Source of the DNA: an uncultured Alcaligenaceae bacterium
Lineage (GTDB): Bacteria > Pseudomonadota > Gammaproteobacteria > Burkholderiales > Burkholderiaceae_B
Reading direction: 5' to 3'
DNA length: 9,982 nt
Assembly: GCA_937897265.1 (NCBI GenBank)
Contig: CALCPT010000268.1
Coordinates: 1 to 9,982, forward strand
The translations under genes and the position numbers were made by a program. Every line of letters starts with the position of its first letter. Positions within the stretch are counted from its first letter, which is position 1. Of this stretch, positions 1 to 7,364 are shown piece after piece. A model generated the notes under the pieces. It saw only the letters and a list, made by a program, of their open reading frames with translations. It was not told the origin of the DNA and ran no database searches.

Positions 1-1
1 C

Positions 2-1369
2 TTCATCAATCAAAGCCGGCTCGGACGCAATCTACGCGCGATTCGTGAATCTGAAGTCTTTGCCGCGTCAGTAGGCGTTGAAGTCAGCCTTTGGAAAGCC
101 GCAATCTTTGCCTTTGCAGCGGCACTTGCAGGCTTAGGTGGTGCATTCTTTGCACACCAATCAGGTTTTGTCGGAAGTGACGCGTTTTCAGTACGTTTAA
201 GCATTGCCTTCTTAATCGCCGCAGTCGTAGGTGGCTTGGGCACGAAGACCGGCCCACTGCTAGGCACCTTGATCTTGCTGGCGATTGTCGAAGTGATTGC
301 GGGTATTGATAAATATGGTTTGCTGATCTACGGTGCCATCTTATTGATTGTGTTGCTGGCGTTTCCGAAAGGTGCGGCGGGCGTGATTAGTAGTCTGGCG
401 CAGCGGTTTAAAGGCAATGCATCCTCTAGTCGCACAATTGAAGATGACCAACAGTCGACGCAAGGCGGCATCGGGGCAACTGGGGACGTTAACGGCGCCC
501 CAACGACAGTCGGCCACTCGAGCGCCGAGGCACCTGCTAACCGAGCCGAGTCAGCTCTTGGGCGAGTCAACTCTGACTCAAGCGCCCTACCTGTTCAGCA
601 TTGCAGCAACACCTCTTTGAGCGTGCAAGGCATCAGCAAAAGCTACAGCGGCTTAAAAGCAGTGGATCAAGTCTCAGTCGAGGTCAAACCAAACACGATT
701 CACGGTTTGATCGGCCCCAACGGCGCCGGCAAATCAACCATCATCAACATGATTGCAGGCATCTATCGCGCGGATGAAGGCTCGATTCATATGGGTGCCA
801 TTGATCTGTCTTCGCTTGATATTGCCAAGCGAGCCAACCTCGGTTTAGCACGTACCTTTCAAAACCTTCAGCTTATCGAAGGCGTATCGGTACTAGACAA
901 TGTGCTGTTGGGGATCGCTCACAAACATTCGTACGGTAAAGATTTTGTCACATGGATCTCAGGCGGTGAACTCGAAGGTGACGAGCGCCAAGAGGCGTTT
1001 GCCATCTTAGAATTTTTTGGGCTGGCGCAGTTTGCCGATCGGCTACCAACACAACTGCCTTATGGACACCGTAAACTCATTGAGCTCGCCCGCGCCATTG
1101 CGCAGCGACCAAAAATGCTGTTACTCGATGAGCCGATTGCAGGCATGAACACTCAAGAAGCCAAAGCGATTGCGCAAGTCATTCGTAAGCTGCGCGAGCA
1201 CGGCATCACTATCTTGTTAGTCGAGCACAATATGGAATTCGTGATGTCGGTGTGCGACACCATTAGCGTGTTGAACTTTGGCAAACTGATTGCTTGCGGT
1301 ACACCCGCAGAGATCCAGAACAATCCAGAGGTCATTGAAGCCTATCTTGGTACTGGGGCGAAAAAATGA
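2..1369 (+). CDS. Branched-chain amino acid type ABC transporter, fused permease (LivM-like) and ATP-binding protein (LivG-like), 5' partial
   Basis: The reading frame is open from base 2, so the gene starts outside the window; 455 residues are visible. The first ~120 are the C-terminal part of a LivM inner-membrane permease: the conserved cytoplasmic loop (SRLGRNLRAIRESE, residues 5-18) is followed by about four hydrophobic segments. A Ser/Ala/Gly/Thr-rich linker (~139-205) leads into a full LivG-type ATPase with Walker A GPNGAGKS (238-245), signature LPYGHRK (352-358), Walker B MLLLDEP (372-378) and the switch His in LLVEHN (409). The frame is uninterrupted, so this is a true fusion, a form I recall as common in Burkholderiales. 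It should pair with a LivH permease, LivF and a periplasmic binding protein. The substrate may be branched-chain amino acids, or an amide or aromatic acid; sequence does not decide. An internal TTG at 236 could be mistaken for the start. The stop overlaps livF by 4 bp (ATGA), indicating translational coupling. Confidence 0.93.
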   Translation, partial: FINQSRLGRNLRAIRESEVFAASVGVEVSLWKAAIFAFAAALAGLGGAFFAHQSGFVGSDAFSVRLSIAFLIAAVVGGLGTKTGPLLGTLILLAIVEVIAGIDKYGLLIYGAILLIVLLAFPKGAAGVISSLAQRFKGNASSSRTIEDDQQSTQGGIGATGDVNGAPTTVGHSSAEAPANRAESALGRVNSDSSALPVQHCSNTSLSVQGISKSYSGLKAVDQVSVEVKPNTIHGLIGPNGAGKSTIINMIAGIYRADEGSIHMGAIDLSSLDIAKRANLGLARTFQNLQLIEGVSVLDNVLLGIAHKHSYGKDFVTWISGGELEGDERQEAFAILEFFGLAQFADRLPTQLPYGHRKLIELARAIAQRPKMLLLDEPIAGMNTQEAKAIAQVIRKLREHGITILLVEHNMEFVMSVCDTISVLNFGKLIACGTPAEIQNNPEVIEAYLGTGAKK

Positions 1370-2070
1370 TTCACGCCAAGAATCTCTGCGCAAACATAGG
1401 CGCCAATCAAGTATTAAGAGATATCAGCCTTGATTTAGCACCTGGCGAAATGCTTGCCGTGATTGGTGCCAACGGCGCTGGCAAAACATCCTTGTTACGG
1501 GCGCTATCTGGTCTCTTGCCTCTTGAATCAGGTGCGATCACGTTCGACGGCCAAAGTACCGACAAGGTTCAAGCCCATCAACTCGCGCGTGCCGGCTTAA
1601 TTCATGTGCCACAAGGCCGTCAGATCATTCCAGGCCTGTCGGTGCGCGACAACCTCGCGATTGGCGCGACCAACATCGGCTTAAGTCAAAGCGTGATTGC
1701 CCAACGGATGCAAGAACAATGGCAGCGGTTTCCGGTACTTGAAAAGCGCCAAAAGATTTCTGGCAGTTCACTATCAGGTGGTGAACAACAAATGCTGGCG
1801 ATTGCGCGTGGGTTGATGATGCAACCTAAGGTGTTGATGCTAGACGAACCTTCGCTAGGTTTGGCCCCGCAGATTGTGCAGTTGATTATGACGACCCTGC
1901 GAGGCTTAGCCGATCAAGGCTTGGCGATTTTGTTAGTCGAGCAAGTCGCCATGCTGGCGCTTGAGTACGCCGATCGGGCGTTAGTACTTCGAAACGGCGC
2001 CTGCGCTATGCAAGGCCCCGCCAAAGAGCTGTTGAATAGCCGCGAGTTGGTAAATAGTTATTTGTCGTAA
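1366..2070 (+). CDS. livF: Branched-chain amino acid type ABC transporter ATP-binding protein LivF
   Basis: This 234-residue protein has the usual LivF length and is the second cytoplasmic ATPase of the HAAT transporter. Visible motifs are Walker A GANGAGKT (34-41), Q-loop HVPQGR (Q83), signature LSGGEQQ (136-142) and Walker B VLMLDE (156-161). The switch position reads LLVEQ (Q193), with Gln where most ABC ATPases have His; this is typical of LivF and separates it from LivG. The ATG lies inside the stop codon of the upstream fusion gene (4-bp overlap), so the two are translated together and should form the heterodimeric motor. It is the last gene of the operon, since no open frame on this strand follows for about 1 kb. 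No convincing intrinsic terminator was seen directly after the stop. Confidence 0.95.
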   Translation: MIHAKNLCANIGANQVLRDISLDLAPGEMLAVIGANGAGKTSLLRALSGLLPLESGAITFDGQSTDKVQAHQLARAGLIHVPQGRQIIPGLSVRDNLAIGATNIGLSQSVIAQRMQEQWQRFPVLEKRQKISGSSLSGGEQQMLAIARGLMMQPKVLMLDEPSLGLAPQIVQLIMTTLRGLADQGLAILLVEQVAMLALEYADRALVLRNGACAMQGPAKELLNSRELVNSYLS

Positions 2071-3077
2071 AAGCTATTGAAATGCTAGAGGTAAAAAATA
2101 ACTGGCGCCAAAAACGTGACCGTTCATTGACTCATAATGGCCTAGCCCATTACCAGCGCTCATGAGCACGGGGCATCCTTGCAACAAACATTTGGTTTGG
2201 AAGTCGAAGATCTGCCATTTGGCCGATCGCCATTTACCCTTTTGTATGAGTGTCTCTCGGAGAATATTGCGCCATTTTTAGTCTTAGTCAGATATCCTTC
2301 AACGAATAACTTTAATTTCACTACGCACAAATTATTTCAATGACTCAGGGGATAAGTCATCAAGGAAGAGTCAGTTAAATATTGTTATATATTTACAACG
2401 ATGACGGCTACGATCTAATTTTCATTATCTACGCAATCGCCATTTTCACTGCCTCAAGCCGTGATCTTGATGGGCACACTCAGTCTAAATGATCTAACCC
2501 CAATGAAAGCTTGACGTAAGTAACGAGCTATTCATTAACGCCCCTCGTCAGGCCCATAATTAACCTATCTTCGCCCCTTGATACCGATACGCTGCACTTC
2601 GCTTAGGTTCGATGACTCTGCGATGAGTACGCGCGCAACAGCACATTCGCAACAGCACAACCGTCGAAAACTTTCGTATTGCCCAGCACATACTCGAGTG
2701 GTGTTTTACCTATGACAATCTGGCACAGCCAACCTCAAAAAGTAACGGTCCACAGCCAAACGTCATAGCCATCAAAACTAAAATTTCATTGTGAGTTCAG
2801 CACGACGCATTGTGACACCAGGCAGGCGCATCCGACTGACACTAGTCAACGCGTAGTTAAATTTTGCCTTAACTCCTTGCAGGTCTGCTCCTCATTAAAA
2901 GAGTCTTTGGTGAGTCGTTTGAAATTTATACACACATCAAAATACTAAAGTATTCGACTCTTTAGAAAGACTCGCGCCAAATAAGACATTGACCAGACAC
3001 ATACAACTCGACATACTAACCAGCACGGATATAGATCTGAACACAACCTATTAAACGCGAGAAGTGTAGAGAATCCG
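2071..3077. other. 1-kb region without a convincing gene, possibly decayed
   Basis: No open frame longer than about 65 codons with a credible start was found on either strand up to the regulator at 3078, apart from one frame at 2945-3172 (minus) that overlaps the regulator start and lacks protein character. The stretch is AT-richer by eye than its neighbours and dense in stops. Three short open stretches read more like protein than noise: plus 2146-2343 (65 codons, no start codon near its beginning), minus 2778-2891 (37 residues ending in ELTMKF) and minus 2603-2734 (43 residues containing GKTPLEYVLG). They may be remnants of deleted genes, but each could be chance. No tRNA, IS end or tandem array was seen. 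The last ~130 bp probably hold the promoter of the AraC-family gene. Confidence 0.6.
2919..2954 (+). promoter_or_regulatory. Possible promoter and overlapping palindrome upstream of the AraC-family gene
   Basis: A -35-like TTGAAA (2919-2924) is followed after 16 bp by a -10-like AATACT (2941-2946, four of six consensus bases). The -10 box is the left arm of the palindrome AATACT-AA-AGTATT (2941-2954). A wider inverted repeat, GAGTCTTT (2901-2908) and AAAGACTC (2966-2973), brackets it. A palindrome on a -10 box is a common operator arrangement, so autoregulation is possible. It lies about 125 bp before the start codon, which would give a long leader. This is pattern reading only. Confidence 0.22.
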
Positions 3078-4073
3078 GTGCCCAATATGCCGCAAAGCCA
3101 CAATGTAGAGTGGCTGCTTGATACGATTGAAGATTCACCCTCAACGAGCGCGACCGCGCCTGAAACGAACAAAATCCAGATTGCTTACCCGCCAGATATC
3201 GCGACGGGAGTTAGCGAGCGTACGCGTACGCGCGAGGGCATTGTTTTAATTCAGGACACGCATCATTTTGCTCAAAGGTCTGGGCTCTCAAAGAGCCCAC
3301 TAGGAAACTTTAGCTTCACGTTTCAAGAACCCGTTTTTGTTATACATGTCGTGCATGAAGGTCAAGTTTTAATCGCTGATCTCGAGTCAAAGGAGACTCG
3401 CCTCAGACAATCAGGGACGGATGGCTTTGCCCATTTACTAGGCTGCTCTGTTGAACAGACGGCGACCTCAAGTCAATCGCTCATCACGACTACCTTGATT
3501 ATTCCTATTCAATATTTGCAACAGTTGCTGGACGAGGAGACGATGACAACAATGCTTGAGCGTCTGCGCGTCAACAAGCTTAATTCCTTTAGCTGTTATC
3601 CCGTTCCGGCTTCGATTTCTAAGATGCTCGAAAACTGCCTGGATCATACGCTGCGTGACTTATTGAAAGCGCTGCAACTACAAGCGCGAGTATTAGATTA
3701 TCTCTGCAGCTTAGCGTTACACCTTGATTCTGGCATCGTGAAAAGTCAAAATCAACATCCGGCTAAAGTACGGGCTCAAAACGTACGCAATTGGCTGATG
3801 AACGTAGGCGCCGAGACGCCCACGTTAGCGAGCATCAGTGATCAGTTTGGAGCGTCACCAAACAAACTTAATGCAGAGTTCACGCTCGAATATGGTGAGT
3901 CTATTTTTTCATTTCTACGCAACTATCGTTTAGAACAAGCACATCTAGCAATCGAGAAAGGTGGTCAACCACTCAAGGTCATCGCGCACAGAATTGGCTA
4001 CTCGCACGTGAACCACTTTATCACCGCCTTCAAACAAAAATTTAATCGTACACCCGGATCGCTTAGGTCTTGA
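3078..4073 (+). CDS. AraC/XylS-family transcriptional regulator (PchR-like C-terminal domain)
   Basis: The protein has 331 residues from GTG 3078, or 328 from ATG 3087, three codons later. GAGAAT at 3069-3074 precedes both and does not settle the choice. The C-terminal ~100 residues are a double helix-turn-helix AraC domain: first HTH about 249-272 (TLASISDQFGASPNKL), second about 298-320 with the family signature from IAHRIGYSHVNHF to FNRTPGSLR. The FGxSxxKL and EYGESIFSFLRNYRLEQAH patterns resemble the PchR branch, which regulates siderophore uptake genes, but that does not establish the ligand here. The N-terminal ~220 residues match no ligand domain I can name, and no membrane segment is seen. 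It should bind DNA as an activator; its target could be the EAL gene, the livMG-livF operon or a distant locus. It is convergent with the EAL gene, 8 bp away. Confidence 0.88.
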   Translation: MPNMPQSHNVEWLLDTIEDSPSTSATAPETNKIQIAYPPDIATGVSERTRTREGIVLIQDTHHFAQRSGLSKSPLGNFSFTFQEPVFVIHVVHEGQVLIADLESKETRLRQSGTDGFAHLLGCSVEQTATSSQSLITTTLIIPIQYLQQLLDEETMTTMLERLRVNKLNSFSCYPVPASISKMLENCLDHTLRDLLKALQLQARVLDYLCSLALHLDSGIVKSQNQHPAKVRAQNVRNWLMNVGAETPTLASISDQFGASPNKLNAEFTLEYGESIFSFLRNYRLEQAHLAIEKGGQPLKVIAHRIGYSHVNHFITAFKQKFNRTPGSLRS

Positions 4074-4078
4074 TCGAC

Positions 4079-4098
4079 TGCCTAGCGTGGGTTAGGCA
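4079..4098. terminator. Hairpin between convergent AraC and EAL genes
   Basis: TGCCTAGC (4079-4086) and GTTAGGCA (4091-4098) can pair as an 8-bp stem with one G-T pair around a GTGG tetraloop. It lies between the two convergent stop codons and covers the last codons of the EAL gene, where a bidirectional terminator is expected. Neither side has a clear T-run, so intrinsic termination is uncertain. Confidence 0.3.
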
Positions 4099-4975
4099 AC
4101 GATTGTGCGGGGTAATACACCTCACTTGACTGTCCGGGGCGGCAAGGATCAGCTCGCAGCCCGTGCTGTACGTCGCGTAGATACTTTTCGCACGCGTCGG
4201 CATCAAGTGCGGCAGCGAAATAAAAACCCTGCCCCTGGTCGCATCCCATCGATTGCAGCCTGACACAGGCCTCTGCATCTTCAATGCCTTCGGCGATAAC
4301 ACTCAAGCCAAGTTGTTGGGCAAGATGAATCATCGACCGAATCAGGCAGGCATCCATTGGATTTAAGGCAAGTTCTGATACAAAAACTCGATCAATTTTT
4401 AGACGATCGACCTGGATCGTCCTGAGCCTTTCTAAGCTCGAGTAACCCATACCAAAGTCATCGATCGAAATTTTAACGCCTCGTTGTCTGAGTGCAGCAA
4501 TATTCGAACGCATCATTTTTTCGTCAGAGGGTACGATCGATTCTGTAATTTCTAAATCCAAGTGCGCCGCCGACAGCGCATGTTCGTTTAGAACAGCTTG
4601 AACCAACATTGGCAGAGCGCTATTGCTAAATTGACGCGGCGAGACGTTCACACTTATAGAAGAGATATCAATGCCCAACGCCATCCACTCGCTCATTTGC
4701 GCACATGCCTGACGTAGTACCCATTCACCAATCGAGTCGATCATCCCAGTGCGTTCGGCATGCGGAATAAAGTCGTCAGGGTAAAGCAGACCACGCGAAG
4801 GGTGCTGCCACCGGATCAAGGCCTCAACACCCGCTACCTGATACGTCGCCAAATCGAGATAAGGCTGGTAATGAAGCAGAAATTCTTGACGAGCCAAAGC
4901 CTCATGAAGGGCCTGATCAAAGTCTTCCAATCTGTATTGATTATCAGCAAAGCTTGGTGATGCCACAATAGTCAA
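4082..4975 (-). CDS. Stand-alone EAL-domain cyclic-di-GMP phosphodiesterase
   Basis: EAL enzymes hydrolyse the second messenger c-di-GMP to linear pGpG and so favour motility over biofilm. Almost the whole 297-residue protein is one EAL domain. The catalytic and metal-binding positions are all visible: EALIRW (E51), NVSPRQF (N110), LEITES (E142), DDFGMGYSSL (D172, D173), LKIDRVF (K193), AEGIED (E229) and GQGF (Q249), so activity is likely. The loop usually reading DDFGTG has Met for Thr. No GGDEF, PAS, receiver or membrane domain is present, so the input is unknown. The start is unusual: an in-frame TAG lies two codons before TTG 4975, the alternative is GTG 4966, no ATG occurs before residue 78, and no good Shine-Dalgarno is visible. 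Either it uses a weak non-ATG start, or it is a domain detached from a larger protein. The tail after ~275 is low-complexity and probably not part of the fold. Confidence 0.9.
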   Translation of the reverse strand: MTIVASPSFADNQYRLEDFDQALHEALARQEFLLHYQPYLDLATYQVAGVEALIRWQHPSRGLLYPDDFIPHAERTGMIDSIGEWVLRQACAQMSEWMALGIDISSISVNVSPRQFSNSALPMLVQAVLNEHALSAAHLDLEITESIVPSDEKMMRSNIAALRQRGVKISIDDFGMGYSSLERLRTIQVDRLKIDRVFVSELALNPMDACLIRSMIHLAQQLGLSVIAEGIEDAEACVRLQSMGCDQGQGFYFAAALDADACEKYLRDVQHGLRADPCRPGQSSEVYYPAQSLPNPR

Positions 4976-5203
4976 TCGCTAATAATTTGTGAGAGCTCGC
5001 GATATGCGATGGCAGGTCGAAACTACAAATCACGCACGAGCCTCTGACTCGTGACTAGCCATTGAATCAAAGCAGTCTTGTTTTATAAATTTTGGATATG
5101 CTACTTGCTTGAGGCGCAAGTCTAACTGTTCTACAGGCCGAAGGGGCTCGAGATTACCGGAAAAAAACTATGTCAAATGTTTCAAATGCTACGAAGAAAT
5201 ATA

Positions 5204-5232
5204 TCAGCGATTTGCTTCACTTTTTTCGCTGA
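5204..5232 (-). terminator. Possible terminator downstream of the lactonase-like gene
   Basis: TCAGCGA (5204-5210) and TCGCTGA (5226-5232) form a 7-bp stem with a 15-nt loop. Read on the minus strand, it is followed by a T-rich run (TATATTTCTT), as a terminator for the gene ending at 5269 would be. The long loop and short stem make it weak. The rest of 4976-5268 holds a perfect palindrome TGAATATTCA (5247-5256) and a small CACGAG/CTCGTG hairpin (5035-5053), but no gene I can support. Confidence 0.3.
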
Positions 5233-5268
5233 CAGTCGAGGGCTCATGAATATTCAATCCCGCGACTT

Positions 5269-6030
5269 TTAGTCGTAACACTCAATCCCTTTCAACAACC
5301 CCCGCCCCTGCTCATCATCATGTCCAAACAAAACTGTGACGCCGGCATTTTCTATTTTTCGGATCTCGCTCATCGAGTGGCTAGAGTGCTCAGGGCTCCA
5401 GGTGTTGCGGGGATTGATATCCAAATCCAGATTGGCACGCAAGGCGACCGCATCTGAAGCTAATAAAAATGACCCAGAGCGATCTAAACCCACCAGTGCA
5501 GTTGTCATACCTGGCGTATGACCTGGCATAGGCAACAATACGATGCGGCCATCATTAAATAGGTCACGCTGCTCGGTAATCGTTTCGGTGGGTAATGCGT
5601 GCTTCCAATCCACCGCAAGGTAGCCCATTTTTTCAGCCTCAAGTTCACTTGCAGCCTCAAGCTCTTTAGCGTGGCAAATCACCGTTGCTTTTTTAAAGAA
5701 CTCGTTACAGCCACAATGGTCAGAATGAAAATGTGAGTTCACCACCACGTCAATATCGCTCGGCTGTAAACCGACTAGTGCCAATTGATCAATCAGGTTG
5801 TCTTCAAGCTTTGAGATCGGCACAATCGCCTTGGCAATCGATCCCCACCGGCCTGCCGCATCTGTTGTGGTTGAAGGATGGCAGCCTGTATCAAACAAGA
5901 CATTACCTTCTGGATGGCGCAACAAATAGCAATTCACCGGTAAATCGATGAGCTCTGCCCGATCGGCATCTGGCATATAAATACTTTTACGCAAGCGTAG
6001 ACGACCGCCAGAGAGGATGTGCATTTTCAT
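5269..6030 (-). CDS. MBL-fold metallo-hydrolase, N-acyl homoserine lactonase type (AttM/AiiA-like)
   Basis: This is a 253-residue metallo-beta-lactamase fold protein without a signal peptide, so probably cytoplasmic. The dinuclear zinc ligands are complete: HFHSDH (H100, H102, D104, H105), H171 in PGHTPG, D193 in LLASDA and H237 in FGHDDEQ. Length, the LPVNCYLL segment near the N-terminus and the FGHDxEQ end match the AHL lactonases AiiA and AttM/BlcC, which open the lactone ring of quorum-sensing signals or gamma-butyrolactone. From memory of AiiA, a Tyr sits three residues after the bridging Asp (Y194) and assists catalysis; here that position is A196. The true substrate could therefore be another lactone or ester. 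The ATG at 6030 has AAGGA about 10 nt upstream; ATG 6024 is also possible. It follows the thioesterase gene on the same strand after 128 bp and may be co-transcribed with it. Confidence 0.85.
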   Translation of the reverse strand: MKMHILSGGRLRLRKSIYMPDADRAELIDLPVNCYLLRHPEGNVLFDTGCHPSTTTDAAGRWGSIAKAIVPISKLEDNLIDQLALVGLQPSDIDVVVNSHFHSDHCGCNEFFKKATVICHAKELEAASELEAEKMGYLAVDWKHALPTETITEQRDLFNDGRIVLLPMPGHTPGMTTALVGLDRSGSFLLASDAVALRANLDLDINPRNTWSPEHSSHSMSEIRKIENAGVTVLFGHDDEQGRGLLKGIECYD

Positions 6031-6158
6031 AAACGGTGTGTCCTTCGCTTTCAGCTGGCGTGAGAAAAAATAAAACCGTACTGTCCTTCATGCTCGACCA
6101 CGCGTAGTGTCATCTGCGCTTTTAGATCATATTCGAACGAACCAAGATCATGCTGAGG

Positions 6159-6617
6159 TTAATGCTCGACTAAGCCCAGACCCGGGACGCGCAGCAGCTC
6201 TGCGGCTTTGACCAACGAGTCTGGCACAGGCACAGCTTTGTTCGTCGCCAAGTCAACATATACGTGCACAAAGTACCCTTGCGCTGACGCTTGCATTTCA
6301 TCGTTTCTGAAGATACCGATTTCGTAGCGAATGCTACTGTTACCCAGCTTGCCCAAGCGCATGCCCACATACACGATATCCGGAAACGCCATCGAGCTGA
6401 TGAAGCGGCAATGTGTTTCGGCCACCAAGCCCACATGCTTTGACTTTTGCAATTCAAGTACGCCCTGCTTAATCAAAAACGCGGTGACCGCGGTATCAAA
6501 GTATGAGTAGTACACAACGTTATTGACGTGTGCAAAGACGTCGTTGTCTTTCCAGCGAGTTTCGATTTTGTGAAAGTGTGCAAACGCGTCACGGGTTTGG
6601 GCTAGGGCTCGGCTCAT
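6159..6617 (-). CDS. Acyl-CoA thioesterase, hotdog fold (4HBT/YbgC/FadM-like)
   Basis: This 152-residue protein is a normal single hotdog domain. The active-site motif lies near the N-terminus: RWKDNDVFAHVNNVVYYSYF (21-40), the family's D-x-x-x-H-V-N-N-x-x-Y pattern, with D26 the likely catalytic carboxylate. Such enzymes hydrolyse acyl-CoA or aroyl-CoA to the free acid and CoA in the cytoplasm, usually as tetramers. The ATG at 6617 has GAGA a few bases upstream. The gene is divergent from the PaaY-like gene (74 bp between starts), which makes a role in releasing CoA from aromatic or fatty acyl thioesters plausible but unproven. After the TAA stop the same frame stays open for 35 codons (6051-6158). 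Confidence 0.88.
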   Translation of the reverse strand: MSRALAQTRDAFAHFHKIETRWKDNDVFAHVNNVVYYSYFDTAVTAFLIKQGVLELQKSKHVGLVAETHCRFISSMAFPDIVYVGMRLGKLGNSSIRYEIGIFRNDEMQASAQGYFVHVYVDLATNKAVPVPDSLVKAAELLRVPGLGLVEH

Positions 6618-6691
6618 GATGTCTCAGTGTAGGTTGAATGAGAAGTATGATAACAAGGCTAGCAAGCTCATGACACACAGGACAAGCCACC
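6618..6691. promoter_or_regulatory. Divergent intergenic region between thioesterase and paaY
   Basis: These 74 bp separate two divergent start codons and must contain promoters for at least one. A -10-like TATGAT is visible on the plus strand near 6646, with no convincing -35 at the right distance. AGGA about 9 nt before 6692 is the likely ribosome binding site of the PaaY gene. No clear palindromic operator was found. Confidence 0.35.
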
Positions 6692-7294
6692 ATGCTAAAG
6701 GTCTATGCCATCGACGGAATCACCCCTGTCGTTCACCCAACCGCTTACGTACACCCCACCGCTGTGTTGATCGGTGACGTCATCATCGGCGCGCGTTGTT
6801 ATATCGGGCCGTTGGCGAGCTTACGTGGCGACTTTGGGCGGATTGTGATCGAAGAAGGCGCCAATATTCAGGATAGCTGCGTGGTGCACGGGTTTCCTGA
6901 TCGCGAAACCGTAGTTGAGGTCGACGGTCACGTGGGTCATGGGGCGATCTTGCATGGCTGCCGGGTTGAACGTAACGCGCTGGTGGGTATGAATGCGGTG
7001 GTGATGGATGAGGCGGTAGTAGGTACCTGCAGCATCGTTGGGGCCTCGGCCTTTGTCAAAGCCGGCATGATCATTCCACCCCGCAGCATGGTCTTGGGAG
7101 CGCCAGCAAAGGTGGTGCGTGAGCTGAAAGACCAAGAGATCGCCTGGAAATCGATGGGCACCAGTCAATATCAATTATTGACCGAGCGGTGCCTTGCCAC
7201 GATGCAGTGCGTCGAGCCGCTTAGCGAAGTTGAGCCGAACCGTAAAAAACTAAATCTTCAGTCGCCGGCTAAACCGAAGATTCATTCGAGGTAA
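6692..7294 (+). CDS. paaY: PaaY-like hexapeptide-repeat protein (gamma-carbonic anhydrase fold)
   Basis: This 200-residue protein is a left-handed beta-helix of the gamma-carbonic anhydrase family. It follows E. coli PaaY (about 196 aa, as I remember it) along nearly its full length: [12 protein letters not shown] (19-30), [10 protein letters not shown] (43-52), [14 protein letters not shown] (57-70), [19 protein letters not shown] (88-106), [11 protein letters not shown] and the tail [13 protein letters not shown]. The metal ligands H66, H83 and H88 are present, as are R45, D47 and Q60 of the active site. PaaY belongs to phenylacetic acid degradation and is reported to act as a thioesterase removing dead-end CoA products; CaiE is the closest alternative. 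The nearest neighbour is a divergent hotdog thioesterase; no other paa gene lies in the window, so the gene seems detached from a full paa cluster. The basic tail after ~185 is probably disordered. Confidence 0.9.
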   Translation: MLKVYAIDGITPVVHPTAYVHPTAVLIGDVIIGARCYIGPLASLRGDFGRIVIEEGANIQDSCVVHGFPDRETVVEVDGHVGHGAILHGCRVERNALVGMNAVVMDEAVVGTCSIVGASAFVKAGMIIPPRSMVLGAPAKVVRELKDQEIAWKSMGTSQYQLLTERCLATMQCVEPLSEVEPNRKKLNLQSPAKPKIHSR

Positions 7295-7321
7295 GCTCTC
7301 AGTGACGGTGCGTTCGTGGTG

Positions 7322-7364
7322 GGTCAAAAAGTGAGCCTAGCCTAGCCTAGTTCATTTTTTGACC
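7322..7364. terminator. Inverted repeat with GCCTA triplet repeat between convergent genes
   Basis: GGTCAAAAA (7322-7330) and TTTTTGACC (7356-7364) are perfect 9-bp inverted arms around a 25-nt loop. The loop holds three tandem copies of GCCTA (7335-7349). It sits between the convergent paaY and HMA genes and includes the HMA stop codon. The A/T-rich arms give A and T tracts on both strands, so a bidirectional terminator is possible, but the stem is not GC-rich. Confidence 0.35.

Noticed and set aside
2945..3172. 75-codon minus-strand frame overlapping the AraC gene start
   Set aside because: It is Cys/Ser/Val/Leu-rich without domain character and overlaps the regulator's first codons; treated as a shadow.
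3218..3231. Perfect 14-bp palindrome GCGTACGCGTACGC
   Set aside because: It lies inside the AraC-family coding sequence, encoding the Arg/Thr run near residue 50; probably a by-product of that run.
5170..5232. Plus-strand ORF of 20 codons beginning MSNVSNATKK
   Set aside because: It is very short, has only a weak CGGA upstream and lies over the putative terminator of the opposite-strand gene; no evidence of coding beyond chance.
6821..7174. 117-codon open frame opposite paaY
   Set aside because: It is antisense to a strongly recognised gene, with a His/Pro-rich composition expected from the complementary strand of the hexapeptide repeats.
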